Source: Marmoricola sp. Leaf446 (GTDB lineage: Bacteria > Actinomycetota > Actinomycetes > Propionibacteriales > Nocardioidaceae). From it: a stretch of DNA of 64,000 bases. Below are positions 16,381 to 25,769 of this stretch, piece by piece. Within the stretch, counting starts at the first letter, position 1. The number at the start of each line of letters is the position of its first letter. Location: NCBI RefSeq assembly GCF_001424755.1, contig NZ_LMRF01000006.1, positions 219,606 to 283,605 on the forward strand. Reading direction: 5' to 3'. A program made the translations under genes and the position numbers. The notes beneath the pieces were generated by a model. The model was not told the origin of the DNA, made no database searches, and saw nothing but the letters and a program-made list of their open reading frames with translations.

Positions 16381-18285
16381 ATGACGTCCGCCGCCTCTGT
16401 CGACACCCGGGCGGGCGACGGTCCGGCACGGGACGACGACGACTCGGGGCCGGGCCGGGACCGAAGCCGGACGACGGCTCGGACGCTGGCCCGTGCGGCG
16501 GGCCGCGTCCGCACCCCGGCCGGCGTCGTGGGAGCAGGACTCGCTCTCGTGGTGGCGGCCGTGGGGTTCCGCGCCTGGGTCGTCTACCCCGCGTTCTTCT
16601 TCCTCGACGACTACGTCTACCTCGACGACGCCGGCAGCGCGGACCTCGGTCCAGCGTGGCTGGCCGAGCCGTACAACGGCCACGTCATGCCGGGTGCCCG
16701 GCTGCTCATCATGCTCGTGGCACGCGGCGGACCGGTCGACTGGCCGCTCGCAGCCACCACGTCGCTCGTGCTCCAGGCCTGCGCAGGCCTGGCCATGCTC
16801 TGGACCCTGGTCCGCGTCTTCGGACCGCGTCCAGGTGTCCTCGTGCCGCTGGCCGTCTACCTCAGCACGGCGATCACCGTGCCGGGCTTCGTCTGGTGGG
16901 CCGCGGCGATCAACCTGGTGCCCGTGCAGGTCGCGCTCACCCTCGCTGTCGGCTCGTGGGTCTGCGCCATGCGCACCCGGGAACCGCGCTGGGTCATCCT
17001 GGTCGCGGCATGGGTGACGCTGGGCCTGTGCTTCGACGTCCGGGCGGTGCTGACGCTTCCCGTGCTCGCCTTCGTCTCCCTGGCGTACTTCGCTCACGGC
17101 GGTCCGCTGCGTCGTGCGGCCGTCGTCCTCGGTGCACGCCGTCCGGCGATCGCCGTGCTGGCCGCCCTGGGGGGTGCCTACACCGCCTACTACCTCACGC
17201 AGGTGGAGCAGATCACCACGCGCCCGTCCGTCTCCGTGGTCGCAGCCCTCGCCGGCGACGTGTACGGCCGGACGTTGCCGACCGGGATCCTCGGCGGACC
17301 GTGGCGTTGGTACGACCCCGCGCCACCGACGGCGCTCGCCGACCCTCCCCCGCTGCTGGTGGCACTCACGTGGTGCGTCCTCCTCGTCGTGGTCGCGTGG
17401 ATCGCGCTGCGACGCAGCCGGACCCTGCGGGCGTGGGTCCCCTTGGTCGGCTACGTCGCCGCCCTGGTCTGGCTGGTGGCCAGCACCCGGTCGTCCGCCG
17501 CGCAGGTGGCAGGCCTGGAGTACCGGTTCCTGACCGAGGCCGGGGTGCTGCTCGCGCTGGGCCTGGGCCTGGCCACGATGCCGCTACCGGGTGCCGTGGA
17601 GAGCAGCTCGGCGCGACAGCGTCCGCTCGTCGCGCCGCCCCCTCGAGTCCTGGTGGCTGCCCTGACCACGGCAGTCGTGCTGGGCGGCACCTGGAGCGCC
17701 GCGACGTACGCGCACGTGTGGCACACCCGCAACGACAGCGAGCCGTTCGTGCGGCGGCTCGCAGCCGACCTGTCCGCCGCCGGCCCGGTCGACGTGGCCG
17801 AGCTGCGCACCCGGGATGGGGTGCTCTCCGAGCTCGTGTTCCCCCGCAACAACACGCGCACCCTTGCCGCGCCGCTGTCCGGGGACGTGTCGTTCCCGCC
17901 GGTGTCGGACGACCTGCACGTGGTCGACGACGACGGTGCCCTGTCCAAGGCCGCGGTCGACCCCACGGTGCGTTCGGCGCCTGGTCCCGTTCCCGGGTGC
18001 GGATGGCTCGTCGACGGTCCTGCCCTGACCGTTCCCCTCGACGGCACGGCACCCGCTGGGCTGTCGTGGTTGCGTGTCGGCTACCTCCTCGGGAGCGACA
18101 CCTCGGCCACGCTGGTCGCGGGTGGCGTTGCGGTCGAGGTGGACCTGGAGGCCGGTCTGCAGAGCCTGTTCGTGCGCCACAACGGCGATTTCGACGAGAT
18201 CCGGCTGACGGGCCTGCCCGCAGGCACGAACCTGTGCGTCGACGTCGTCGAGGTGGGCGACCTCGTGCCGTTCGGACCGGCGTGA
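16381..18285 (+). CDS. Multi-spanning GT-C-like membrane protein of unknown substrate
   Basis: 634-aa integral membrane protein with about 10-12 hydrophobic segments, then an extracytoplasmic C-terminal domain (from about residue 450). The first external loop carries FFFLDDYVYLDD (Asp76, Asp77, Asp82, Asp83) followed by PYNGHVMPG. That layout of acidic residues after the first helix fits GT-C glycosyltransferases, which use polyprenyl-phosphate sugars. No Pfam-level family is recognised. ATG at 16381 has a GGGAGG site 9 bases upstream; ATG at 16372 is possible. Its stop overlaps the acyltransferase start by 4 bp (GTGA), so the two are coupled. Confidence 0.7.
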   Translation: MTSAASVDTRAGDGPARDDDDSGPGRDRSRTTARTLARAAGRVRTPAGVVGAGLALVVAAVGFRAWVVYPAFFFLDDYVYLDDAGSADLGPAWLAEPYNGHVMPGARLLIMLVARGGPVDWPLAATTSLVLQACAGLAMLWTLVRVFGPRPGVLVPLAVYLSTAITVPGFVWWAAAINLVPVQVALTLAVGSWVCAMRTREPRWVILVAAWVTLGLCFDVRAVLTLPVLAFVSLAYFAHGGPLRRAAVVLGARRPAIAVLAALGGAYTAYYLTQVEQITTRPSVSVVAALAGDVYGRTLPTGILGGPWRWYDPAPPTALADPPPLLVALTWCVLLVVVAWIALRRSRTLRAWVPLVGYVAALVWLVASTRSSAAQVAGLEYRFLTEAGVLLALGLGLATMPLPGAVESSSARQRPLVAPPPRVLVAALTTAVVLGGTWSAATYAHVWHTRNDSEPFVRRLAADLSAAGPVDVAELRTRDGVLSELVFPRNNTRTLAAPLSGDVSFPPVSDDLHVVDDDGALSKAAVDPTVRSAPGPVPGCGWLVDGPALTVPLDGTAPAGLSWLRVGYLLGSDTSATLVAGGVAVEVDLEAGLQSLFVRHNGDFDEIRLTGLPAGTNLCVDVVEVGDLVPFGPA

Positions 18286-19496
18286 GCGGCACCGTCGCGG
18301 CCCCGCGCCACGACTTCCCGGTCCTCGACTCGCTCCGCGCCGTCGGGGCTCTCGCGGTGCTCACCACGCACACCGCCTTCTGGGCCGGCTCCTACACGGC
18401 GCACGGTGTCTGGGGCACGGTCCTTGCCCGACTCGACGTCGGCGTGGCGATCTTCTTCGTGCTCTCCGGCTTCCTGCTCTCCCGCGGGTGGATCGCCGCG
18501 GCGACCGAGGACACGCCCGCCCCAGCGGTGGGCCGCTACCTGTGGAGACGGCTGCTGCGCATCCTGCCCGTGTACGCCGTGACGGTGGTGCTCGCGCTCG
18601 GCCTGATCCGGGCCAACTCCGGACGCGGTCCCCTCGACTGGCTGGGCACCTTGCTGCTGCTCGACACCTTCACCGGCCCCCGCCTCCCCGACGGCCTCAC
18701 GCAGATGTGGAGCCTGGCCGTGGAGGCGACCTTCTACCTCGCTCTCCCCCTGTTGATGACGATCGGCCTGGGACGTCGTCGCCGGACGGGCCGACGTCCC
18801 GGGTGGCGCCCCGCGCGACTGCTCGTGCTTCTGGCGTCCCTGCTCGCGACATCGGTGGCGTGGCACCTCTGGGTGGCGCCCGCCCTCACCGATCGGGTCC
18901 CGGGCCAGCCGGGTCAGTGGCTGCCGGCGTACCTGACCTGGTTCGCCGCCGGTATCGGGCTCGCTCTGGTGCACGATCTCCACACCCGCAGCGCTTGGCC
19001 TCGGCTGACGGCCCCGGTGGTGGCTCTCGGCCGGCAGCCGGGGGTCTGCTGGGCCCTGGCAGGCGGGCTGCTGCTGCTCAGCGCGACGCCACTCGCCGGT
19101 CCGTCGATGCTGGCCCCCGCCACCGCAGGGCAAGGCGTCTTCAAGCACCTGGTCTACGCAGGCATCGGCACGGTCGTCGTGCTGACCGGCGTCTTCTGCG
19201 AGGACGGCCTGTTCCGGCAGGTGTTCTCCTCGCGGCCCCTCCGCCACCTGGGGCTGACCTCCTACAGCCTGTTCTGCCTCCACCTCCCGGTCCTGCACCT
19301 GGTGATGTGGCTGACCGGGTGGAAGCTCTTCCAGGGCAACCTCGCCGGCATCTTCCTGCTCACCGTCGTGGCGAGCCTGGTCGCGGCCGAGATCGCCTAC
19401 AGGTGCGTCGAGCGGCCGGCCATGCGCCTGCGCAGCTGGCGCCCCGGCCGGCAGGCTGCCACGGGCACTGCGAGCACGGAGGTGAGCGCGAGGTAG
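18282..19496 (+). CDS. Acyltransferase_3 family membrane O-acyltransferase
   Basis: 404-aa OafA/YrhL-type membrane acyltransferase, which O-acylates surface sugars. The N-terminus has LDSLRAVGALAVLTTHTAFW with the family's essential His, then LDVGVAIFFVLSGFLLSRGW, RRLLRILPVYAV and QMWSLAVEATFYLALPLL. It ends in the usual CVERPAMR motif. There are about ten membrane helices and no SGNH domain. GTG at 18282 overlaps the preceding gene (GTGA). Its last 100 bp also code, on the other strand, for the end of the AftD-like gene. Confidence 0.88.
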   Translation: MSGTVAAPRHDFPVLDSLRAVGALAVLTTHTAFWAGSYTAHGVWGTVLARLDVGVAIFFVLSGFLLSRGWIAAATEDTPAPAVGRYLWRRLLRILPVYAVTVVLALGLIRANSGRGPLDWLGTLLLLDTFTGPRLPDGLTQMWSLAVEATFYLALPLLMTIGLGRRRRTGRRPGWRPARLLVLLASLLATSVAWHLWVAPALTDRVPGQPGQWLPAYLTWFAAGIGLALVHDLHTRSAWPRLTAPVVALGRQPGVCWALAGGLLLLSATPLAGPSMLAPATAGQGVFKHLVYAGIGTVVVLTGVFCEDGLFRQVFSSRPLRHLGLTSYSLFCLHLPVLHLVMWLTGWKLFQGNLAGIFLLTVVASLVAAEIAYRCVERPAMRLRSWRPGRQAATGTASTEVSAR

Positions 19497-22400
19497 TGCG
19501 GCCAGGCCAGTGTCCCGGCCCAGGGCCCGAGCTGGCCCCAGGGAAGCAGCAGGTAGGCCACCGACGCGACCATCACGGGCGCCCCGGCCACGACCAGAAG
19601 GACAGCACGACCGGTCTGCGGCAGCAACCACCCGGCAACGGCCACGGCAAGGCCCACCGCGGCACCCGGGGCTCCTGCGAGCAGGGCCCCGGCCAGCACG
19701 GCGATCGTGCCGCCCGCCACAGGCGGGAGGGTGGCGGCCCGCAGCTCGGGCAGGCGGGATCCCGGCCCTCGTCGGCCCACGCCCAGGAGCCATGACACGG
19801 CCCCGACCAGGACCAGAGCGGCCAGCAGCCCCCCGGCCATGCCGAGCCGGTAGGTGGTGTCGGGGGCGAACCGAGCACGTACCGGCCCACTGCCGGCCAC
19901 CTCGAAGCCCTGCCGCCAGCCGTCGACCGTGACCGGGCGCAGCTGCCGCCCGTCCTGGGTCGCCGACCAGCCCGAGTTGACGTTCTGCTGCAGGTCGAGG
20001 ACGCCGGTCGGGACTGACGACTCGGCAGCGACCTGGACCGGCCCGTCACGCCGCACCACCGACGCCGTGGCGGCGGGGGGCTGCCAACCGTCGCGACGCA
20101 GTACGAGAGCGCGGGCTCGGAAGGTCGACGAGGGCGTCAGCACCACATCGGTGGCTCCCGGCGGAAGACCCACGGTGCCGGTGGTCCGGCCTCGGGGTGA
20201 GGTGCCGAGCACCGCCCCGGGGCGGCAGAGCACTGCCGGCAACGCCTCGTTCCGGTAGATGGCCGCGTCGGAGGCCCGCACGCTCGAGGGACGCGTCACG
20301 CCTCCCACACCAACGGCAGGTCCGCTCCCGCAGCCGCGGTCGAGCACCCGTTCCGACGGGCGCAGCGGCAACAGGCCTTCACCGTCGAAGCGGATCTCGG
20401 AGATACCGACACCGACACGTCCGTCGTCGGACGCGGCGAGGTCCTCGACCGCCTCGACCTCGTCCACGGACACGCGGAGCTGCCGCACGCGGATCGCGGG
20501 GAAGCGTGCATCCCCGTCCTCGCCCAGTCTCACCGCACGCTCCCCGTCGGGCCAGGTCAGGGTCACCCGGAGGGGGCGTGCAGCCGGGACCGTGTCGGGA
20601 AGCGAGAGCCGCACGCCGGTGATGCGTTGCGGGCGCAACCACCCGAAGGACAGCGCCGGGCGTTCGTCGTCCGCGTCGGCCGACCAGCTCGTGCCGGGAT
20701 CGCCGTCCACGGCCGCCGCCGCCGACGCCCGCAGGTCGGCGACGCCCGTCGACGAGGCCGTCACGTTCACCGGCTGCGCCGAGGAGAGCAGTGCGTCGAG
20801 TGCTGCTCCCGGCCGGGGAGTCACGCTCAGCTCGGGTCGGTACTGCGCCCCGACCGGGAGGCGCACGCGGCGGTGGGCCACCCCCGGCTCCTCGCTGGCC
20901 ACCGCCTGATCCGGACGGCACCGCACCTGCTCGTCGATCTCGGCGCACCCGGTGCGGGGGTCGAGGTCGGGACGGAGCACGACGGCGTCCACAGGACCGG
21001 CAGCCTCCGGAAGGGCCGGGAGGTCGAGGCGGCGATCGACGTCGAGGCCGTCGACCTCGACCTCGGCGAGCGCCAGGCCCCCGGTATCGCCCACGGTCTC
21101 GACCCCCACCCAGTCGGTCACCCCACCGTCCAGCTCGACCCGACGTCGCTCGCCCGGGTCCAGGCTCACCAGTGCCGAGACACTTCCCTGCGTGCGCACC
21201 CGCAGCTGGGTGCCGGGTTCACCGCTCGCCCCGCCGATGAGCCGCACCTCGTCGACGGAACGCGGCGTCGACAGCTGCAGGCGCCACCGGTCGCGTCCGG
21301 TGGCGGCCCGGTCGGACGTCCACTCCGTCGTCGGGTCACCGTCGAGGGCGGCGTAGGGCAGCTGACCGCGGCGCGACCCACCGGCGGCCCCCGCATCACT
21401 GGCAGACGACGACGCGGAGACGCTCCTGGCCCCGACGAGCCGAGCTCGCGTCGACCACCGGTCCTGGCCTGCGGCCAGGTAGTCCCGCCTCGGGTTGCCC
21501 GTTCGTCGAGAGTCCCCCGGGGTCGAGGTGGGCGAGGCCCCGTCGTGCAGGCGGGCGAAGTCGCGCTCCCGGGCACGCAGACCATCGGTCAGCACGAGAC
21601 CCGCGGTCGCCGATGCCTGCACGCGGTCCTCGGGCAGGTCAGCGGCGAGCACGGTGGGACCGGCGCCGACCACGTCCAGGTCGAGCAGGTCGGTCAGGTC
21701 CTCGGGTCCACCTGCGACGACCACGGGCGGGCCGGTACGACCAGCCGGACCGGGAGGGACCTCGAACACCTCCACCGCGGGGTACTCCCGCTGCCAGCCG
21801 CCGTCCACGACCAACCGCGTCTCGCCGTCGAACAGGAACGCACGCGACCCCACGGCCGGGCCGAAGCGGGCCACCCGTTCCACCCCGGGGCTGTCGTCGA
21901 GCGCCTGGTGGACCAGGACCGGGTCGGGCACGTCGTCGCCGGGCACCAGGTCGTTGCGCACCACGAGGTGGCGGACACCGGCTCGCTGGAGGTACTGCAC
22001 CAGCGCCGCCGACCCCTCGCCCTGGGCGAGGGCCGCCTCGATCCGGTCGAGCATCCGGATGTTGCCCGGGGGCGTCAGCGGGATCACGTTGCGGACGGCC
22101 CAGTCCACACCGGTGAGGTACTGGAGCGGCTCGTCCCGAGGCGTGCCCCACAGGTACCTGGCGAAGCCAGACCCCGGAGCCAGCAAGGTGGTCCCCTGCT
22201 GGGCGTTGTCGTCCAGCCAGGCCGCCGTCGCGCGCCAGTACCCCGGCACCTCCAGCACCGGGTTGGACGGTGCCAGCCGGGTCGCGAGAGCCGGGCTGGC
22301 GGCGACCACCACCGAGAGCATCGCCACGCCGACCGCGATGCCGCGGTTGATGCGCTCGGACCGGGGGGCGGTCCCCCTGCCAGCAGCCCGCGCTCCTGCC

Positions 22401-23557
22401 CACAGCCCCTCGACCGCGACCGCGAGACCGACCACCAGGGGCAACCGCACGGCGGGGTCGAACTTGTGGACGTTGCGCAGCGGCGCGAGCGCGCCGTCCA
22501 GGAGGTCGCCCAGCCACGCCGCACCCAGGCCCTGCACGCTGCCCTGGTGGCCCGCGGTCACCATGAGCAGGCCCACGAGCACCGAGAGCGAGAGGAACAG
22601 CCGGTGCGGGTTGCGTCGCCAGGCGATGCCCGCCAGCCCCAGCCCGACGAGCACGGCACCGTTGACCGCGAGGTACCCCTGGGTGAGCAGCTCGTTGCCT
22701 GCACGCGACTCGGCCGACACGTAGGGGACCCAGTTGCTGGTCCCCCGCAGGGCGTCGAAGAGGGTGGTCGGGAAGGTGGTGATCGAGCTGCTCTCGATGA
22801 AGTCCAGGAACGGCGGGCTGTAGGCACCCAGCGTGAACAGCGGCACCAGCCACCACAGCGTGCCGAGCAGCGTGAAGACGGGCCACCACAGCAGCAGCTC
22901 GCGGCGACGCCGGCCCCGCGAGCGGGTGAGGAGCCAGACCACCCCGAGCGGGAGGACGGCGAAGGTCGCCGCCGCGTTGACGCCGCCGACCATGGCGACG
23001 GCCAGCGCCGACAGGGCCGCGGCCCTGCGGGGCGATCCCGACCGTGACCCGAGGACCAGGGGCAGCAGCACCCAGGGGGCGACCGCGCTGGGCCACGCCT
23101 CGATCGAGATCGGCCCGATGGTGGTGAGCATGCGGGGCGAGAGGGCGTAGGCGAACGCGGCGAGCAGGGTCGCCAGGTCCGACCGGACACCGAGCGCCTG
23201 CACGAGCCTGGAGCACCCGACGAAGGCCACGCACAGCACCAGCGCCCACCAGCCGCGCTGCACGGCCCACCCGGGGACGCCGAGCACGTCGCCCAGCCAG
23301 AAGAACGGCCCCATCGGCCACAGGTAGCCGTAGGCCTGGTTCTGCAGCTGGCCGAACGTCCCGGCCGGGTCCCAGAGGTGCAGCGAGCGGGCCAGGAAGC
23401 CGCCGGGGTCGACCGCCAGGTCGAACTTGGTGTCGGCGACCAGGAGTCCCGGCGACTGCACGAACGCCAGGCCCGCGAGCAGGGCGCAGCCGGCCAGCAG
23501 GCGCAGGCGAGTCGGGCCTGCTGCCGTGCGCGACGCCGCGGGTGCCGCGGCGCTCAC
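19397..23557 (-). CDS. AftD-like alpha-(1->3)-arabinofuranosyltransferase family protein (DUF3367)
   Basis: 1386-aa membrane protein. The N-terminal GT-C module has the helix pattern of the family and DTKFDLAVDPGGFLARSLHLW right after helix 1 (acidic Asp42 and Asp46), the place of the catalytic Asp in mycobacterial AftD. After about 12 helices a large extracytoplasmic region follows, with two discoidin/carbohydrate-binding-like starts: ALDGDPTTEW near residue 735 and AVDGDPGTSW near 950. Three or four C-terminal helices end the protein. In mycobacteria AftD adds arabinofuranose branches to envelope glycans; the acceptor here is unknown. GTG at 23557 overlaps the upstream methyltransferase stop (GTGA). 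Its end overlaps the convergent acyltransferase by 100 bp. Confidence 0.8.
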   Translation of the reverse strand: MSAAAPAASRTAAGPTRLRLLAGCALLAGLAFVQSPGLLVADTKFDLAVDPGGFLARSLHLWDPAGTFGQLQNQAYGYLWPMGPFFWLGDVLGVPGWAVQRGWWALVLCVAFVGCSRLVQALGVRSDLATLLAAFAYALSPRMLTTIGPISIEAWPSAVAPWVLLPLVLGSRSGSPRRAAALSALAVAMVGGVNAAATFAVLPLGVVWLLTRSRGRRRRELLLWWPVFTLLGTLWWLVPLFTLGAYSPPFLDFIESSSITTFPTTLFDALRGTSNWVPYVSAESRAGNELLTQGYLAVNGAVLVGLGLAGIAWRRNPHRLFLSLSVLVGLLMVTAGHQGSVQGLGAAWLGDLLDGALAPLRNVHKFDPAVRLPLVVGLAVAVEGLWAGARAAGRGTAPRSERINRGIAVGVAMLSVVVAASPALATRLAPSNPVLEVPGYWRATAAWLDDNAQQGTTLLAPGSGFARYLWGTPRDEPLQYLTGVDWAVRNVIPLTPPGNIRMLDRIEAALAQGEGSAALVQYLQRAGVRHLVVRNDLVPGDDVPDPVLVHQALDDSPGVERVARFGPAVGSRAFLFDGETRLVVDGGWQREYPAVEVFEVPPGPAGRTGPPVVVAGGPEDLTDLLDLDVVGAGPTVLAADLPEDRVQASATAGLVLTDGLRARERDFARLHDGASPTSTPGDSRRTGNPRRDYLAAGQDRWSTRARLVGARSVSASSSASDAGAAGGSRRGQLPYAALDGDPTTEWTSDRAATGRDRWRLQLSTPRSVDEVRLIGGASGEPGTQLRVRTQGSVSALVSLDPGERRRVELDGGVTDWVGVETVGDTGGLALAEVEVDGLDVDRRLDLPALPEAAGPVDAVVLRPDLDPRTGCAEIDEQVRCRPDQAVASEEPGVAHRRVRLPVGAQYRPELSVTPRPGAALDALLSSAQPVNVTASSTGVADLRASAAAAVDGDPGTSWSADADDERPALSFGWLRPQRITGVRLSLPDTVPAARPLRVTLTWPDGERAVRLGEDGDARFPAIRVRQLRVSVDEVEAVEDLAASDDGRVGVGISEIRFDGEGLLPLRPSERVLDRGCGSGPAVGVGGVTRPSSVRASDAAIYRNEALPAVLCRPGAVLGTSPRGRTTGTVGLPPGATDVVLTPSSTFRARALVLRRDGWQPPAATASVVRRDGPVQVAAESSVPTGVLDLQQNVNSGWSATQDGRQLRPVTVDGWRQGFEVAGSGPVRARFAPDTTYRLGMAGGLLAALVLVGAVSWLLGVGRRGPGSRLPELRAATLPPVAGGTIAVLAGALLAGAPGAAVGLAVAVAGWLLPQTGRAVLLVVAGAPVMVASVAYLLLPWGQLGPWAGTLAWPHYLALTSVLAVPVAACRPGRQLRRRMAGRSTHL

Positions 23558-24318
23558 CGCTTGCGCAGCACGATCACGAGGTTCCACGTCAGGACCTCGC
23601 GCAGGACGGGCACCCGGAGCAGCCACCACGTCCAGCGCGGGTTGTAGCGCGGCAGGAGTGCGACCACCTCGGCGTCCTGCTGGCGGGAGACCCACCGGAG
23701 GGCGTCGCGCACGGTCACCGCGAACAGCGACTCGCCGTACCGGTTCTTGGGCTCGTGCCCGTGGCGGCGCAGGTAGCGGCGGCGGGCGTGGCGCCCGCCC
23801 AGGAAGTGCCACGGTGCGGTCTCGTGGCCGCCGTGCGGGCCCCACCACAGGGTCCAGCTGAGGAAGACGGTGCCCGAGGACCGGGTCACCCGCACCATCT
23901 CGTCGGCCATGAGCCAGGGGTCGGGCACGTGCTCGAGCACGTTGCTGGAGTAGCAGACGTCGAAGGCGGCGTCGCGGAAGGGCAGCCGCATGCCACTGCC
24001 CAGGACGGTGCCCCGGTCCACGTCACCGGCACCCGCGAGCTCCCCCGCGTCGGCGTCGAGGGCGAGGTAGCTGGCGCCCCGCCCCTCGAAGGCCGACCGG
24101 AAGTATCCCGGGCCGCCCCCCACGTCGAGCATGAGCGCGCCCCGCAGGTCGGCGAAGTGGTCGAGCTGGGCGGCCGAGTCCTCGGCGAGGGCCCCGTAGA
24201 AGCGCGCGGGGTCGGTCTGCTCGTGGCGGAACTCCCCGAGCAGACGCACCGCGCGCGACGTCGTCGGCCGCCACCCACCGCCCTGAGGCGTGCGTACGGC
24301 GTCTCGGGGGGTGGACAC
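23554..24318 (-). CDS. Class I SAM-dependent methyltransferase of the glycan block
   Basis: 254-aa methyltransferase. Motif I is LMLDVGGGPGYFRSAFEG near residues 62-79, with LALDAD, LPFRDAAFDVCYSSNVLEHV and a PDPWLMADEMVRVTR segment as in envelope-sugar methyltransferases of actinobacteria. The C-terminal WTWWLLRVPVLREVLTWNLV resembles a membrane-associated hydrophobic patch. GTG at 24318. It is translationally coupled to the AftD-like gene (GTGA), which points to work on the same polymer or its precursor. Confidence 0.85.
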   Translation of the reverse strand: MSTPRDAVRTPQGGGWRPTTSRAVRLLGEFRHEQTDPARFYGALAEDSAAQLDHFADLRGALMLDVGGGPGYFRSAFEGRGASYLALDADAGELAGAGDVDRGTVLGSGMRLPFRDAAFDVCYSSNVLEHVPDPWLMADEMVRVTRSSGTVFLSWTLWWGPHGGHETAPWHFLGGRHARRRYLRRHGHEPKNRYGESLFAVTVRDALRWVSRQQDAEVVALLPRYNPRWTWWLLRVPVLREVLTWNLVIVLRKR

Positions 24319-24354
24319 GCGGGCGAGCGTACCCGGGGGTCTACCGTGGCGCGC

Positions 24355-25509
24355 ATGTCAGCCCTGGAACCCCTCGACGGCGCTCACGTCGTCTTCCTGA
24401 GCTGGCGTGACACCCGCAACCCCGAGGGCGGAGGGGCCGAGCGCTACCTCGAGCAGATTGCCGCCGGGCTCGTGCACCGCGGCGCCGACGTCACGATCTT
24501 CTGCGCCGCGCACGCCGCAGCTCCCCCGGACGAGGTGGTCGACGGGATCAGGTTCGTGCGCCGCGGCTCCAAGCTCTCGGTGTACGCCGCCGGCGTGCGG
24601 GCGCTGCGCCGTGGCGACCTCGGCCGACCGGACCTGGTCGTGGACGTCCAGAACGGCCTGCCCTTCTTCTCCCGGCTCGCCACCCGGGCACCCGTCGTCG
24701 TCCTGGTGCACCACGTGCACCGCGAGCAGTGGCCGGTCGTCTACCCGGGCCTCGTCGGCCGCGTCGGGTGGTGGATCGAGCACCGGCTGGCACCGCGCCT
24801 GTACCGACGCAGCCAGTACGTCGCCGTGTCCCGCGCCACCCGCTCGGAGCTGCGCGAGCTCGGGGTGCGCGGCCCGCGCATCGCCGTGGTGCACAACGGC
24901 ACCGACCCGCTCGTGCCGACCGGGCAGGGCAAGGCGCCCGAGCCGGTGGTCGCGGTGGTCGGCCGGCTGGTGCCCCACAAGCAGGTGGAGCACGCCGTGG
25001 ACGCGGTCGCCGCGCTGCAGGCAGAGCTCCCGGGGCTACGCCTGCACGTCGTCGGCAGCGGCTGGTGGGAGGGCGAGCTGCACGAGTACGCCGCCGCGCA
25101 CGCGCCCGGGCTCGCCGTCTTCGAGGGCCACGTCGACGAGCGGCGCAAGCACGAGGTCTACCAGGAGGCGTGGGTCCTGGCCCTGCCGTCGCTTAAGGAG
25201 GGGTGGGGCCTCGTCGTGGGCGAGGCCGGCATGCACCGCACGCCGGCGGTCGCCTATGCGAGCGCGGGCGGGACCCGCGAGTCGATCGCCGACGGCGTCT
25301 CCGGACTGCTCGTCGACGAGCCCGCGGAGTTCACCGGCGCGCTCCGTCGCGTGCTGCAGGACGCAGACCTGCGCGCGAGGCTGGGCGAGGGGGCACAGCG
25401 GATGAGCCACGCCTACACCTGGGAGCACGCACAGGAGTCCTTTGCGGTGGTCCTCCGCGAGGTGCTGGCCGGTCGGCGTATCGAGAGCCAGGACCCCGAC
25501 GAGACGTGA
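24355..25509 (+). CDS. Glycosyltransferase family 4
   Basis: 384-aa GT-B fold retaining glycosyltransferase. The N-terminal acceptor domain begins HVVFLSWRDTRNPEGGGAER. The donor domain holds PVVAVVGRLVPHKQVEHAVD and VVGSGWWEGEL, then the EX7E-type stretch LPSLKEGWGLVVGEAG with the two Glu. It builds nucleotide-sugar-dependent glycan on the cytoplasmic side. ATG at 24355, 36 bp from the divergent methyltransferase start, so a shared bidirectional promoter is likely. Confidence 0.88.
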   Translation: MSALEPLDGAHVVFLSWRDTRNPEGGGAERYLEQIAAGLVHRGADVTIFCAAHAAAPPDEVVDGIRFVRRGSKLSVYAAGVRALRRGDLGRPDLVVDVQNGLPFFSRLATRAPVVVLVHHVHREQWPVVYPGLVGRVGWWIEHRLAPRLYRRSQYVAVSRATRSELRELGVRGPRIAVVHNGTDPLVPTGQGKAPEPVVAVVGRLVPHKQVEHAVDAVAALQAELPGLRLHVVGSGWWEGELHEYAAAHAPGLAVFEGHVDERRKHEVYQEAWVLALPSLKEGWGLVVGEAGMHRTPAVAYASAGGTRESIADGVSGLLVDEPAEFTGALRRVLQDADLRARLGEGAQRMSHAYTWEHAQESFAVVLREVLAGRRIESQDPDET

Positions 25510-25555
25510 GCGTCCGTCGTCGGCCAGCAGGTCGGGCTCGGGGGTCAGGGGTGGA

Positions 25556-25720
25556 TCAGGTGTTGCTGCCGTAGTCGATCGCGACCGGCGCGGTGACGTC
25601 CACCGGCGACTTGGCCGGGGGGCTCGTCTGCGAGCTCACCAGACCGACGACGCTGACGGCGGCGACGGCGCCGCCTGCGAGAACACTGACAACGGTCGTC
25701 ACGAGCGACGAACCCACCAT
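25556..25720 (-). CDS. DUF2613-type small secreted or membrane protein, 54 aa
   Basis: Short protein: residues 5-27 are one hydrophobic helix (SLVTTVVSVLAGGAVAAVSV and on), followed by LVSSQTSPPAK and a short tail ending AIDYGSNT. This is the pattern of the actinobacterial DUF2613 family of small exported proteins. ATG at 25720 has a perfect AGGGAGGT ribosome site 5 bases upstream; an upstream in-frame ATG at 25777 has none and adds unlike sequence. Function unknown. Confidence 0.75.
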   Translation of the reverse strand: MVGSSLVTTVVSVLAGGAVAAVSVVGLVSSQTSPPAKSPVDVTAPVAIDYGSNT

Positions 25721-25769
25721 TTTTGACCTCCCTGAGTCAGGGCAGACCGTAGCAAGGAAGTCGGACTTC

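Noticed and set aside
20627-23047. 806-codon plus-strand frame opposite the AftD-like gene
   Set aside because: Arg/Gly/His-rich shadow of the minus-strand membrane protein, whose helices and motifs are clear.
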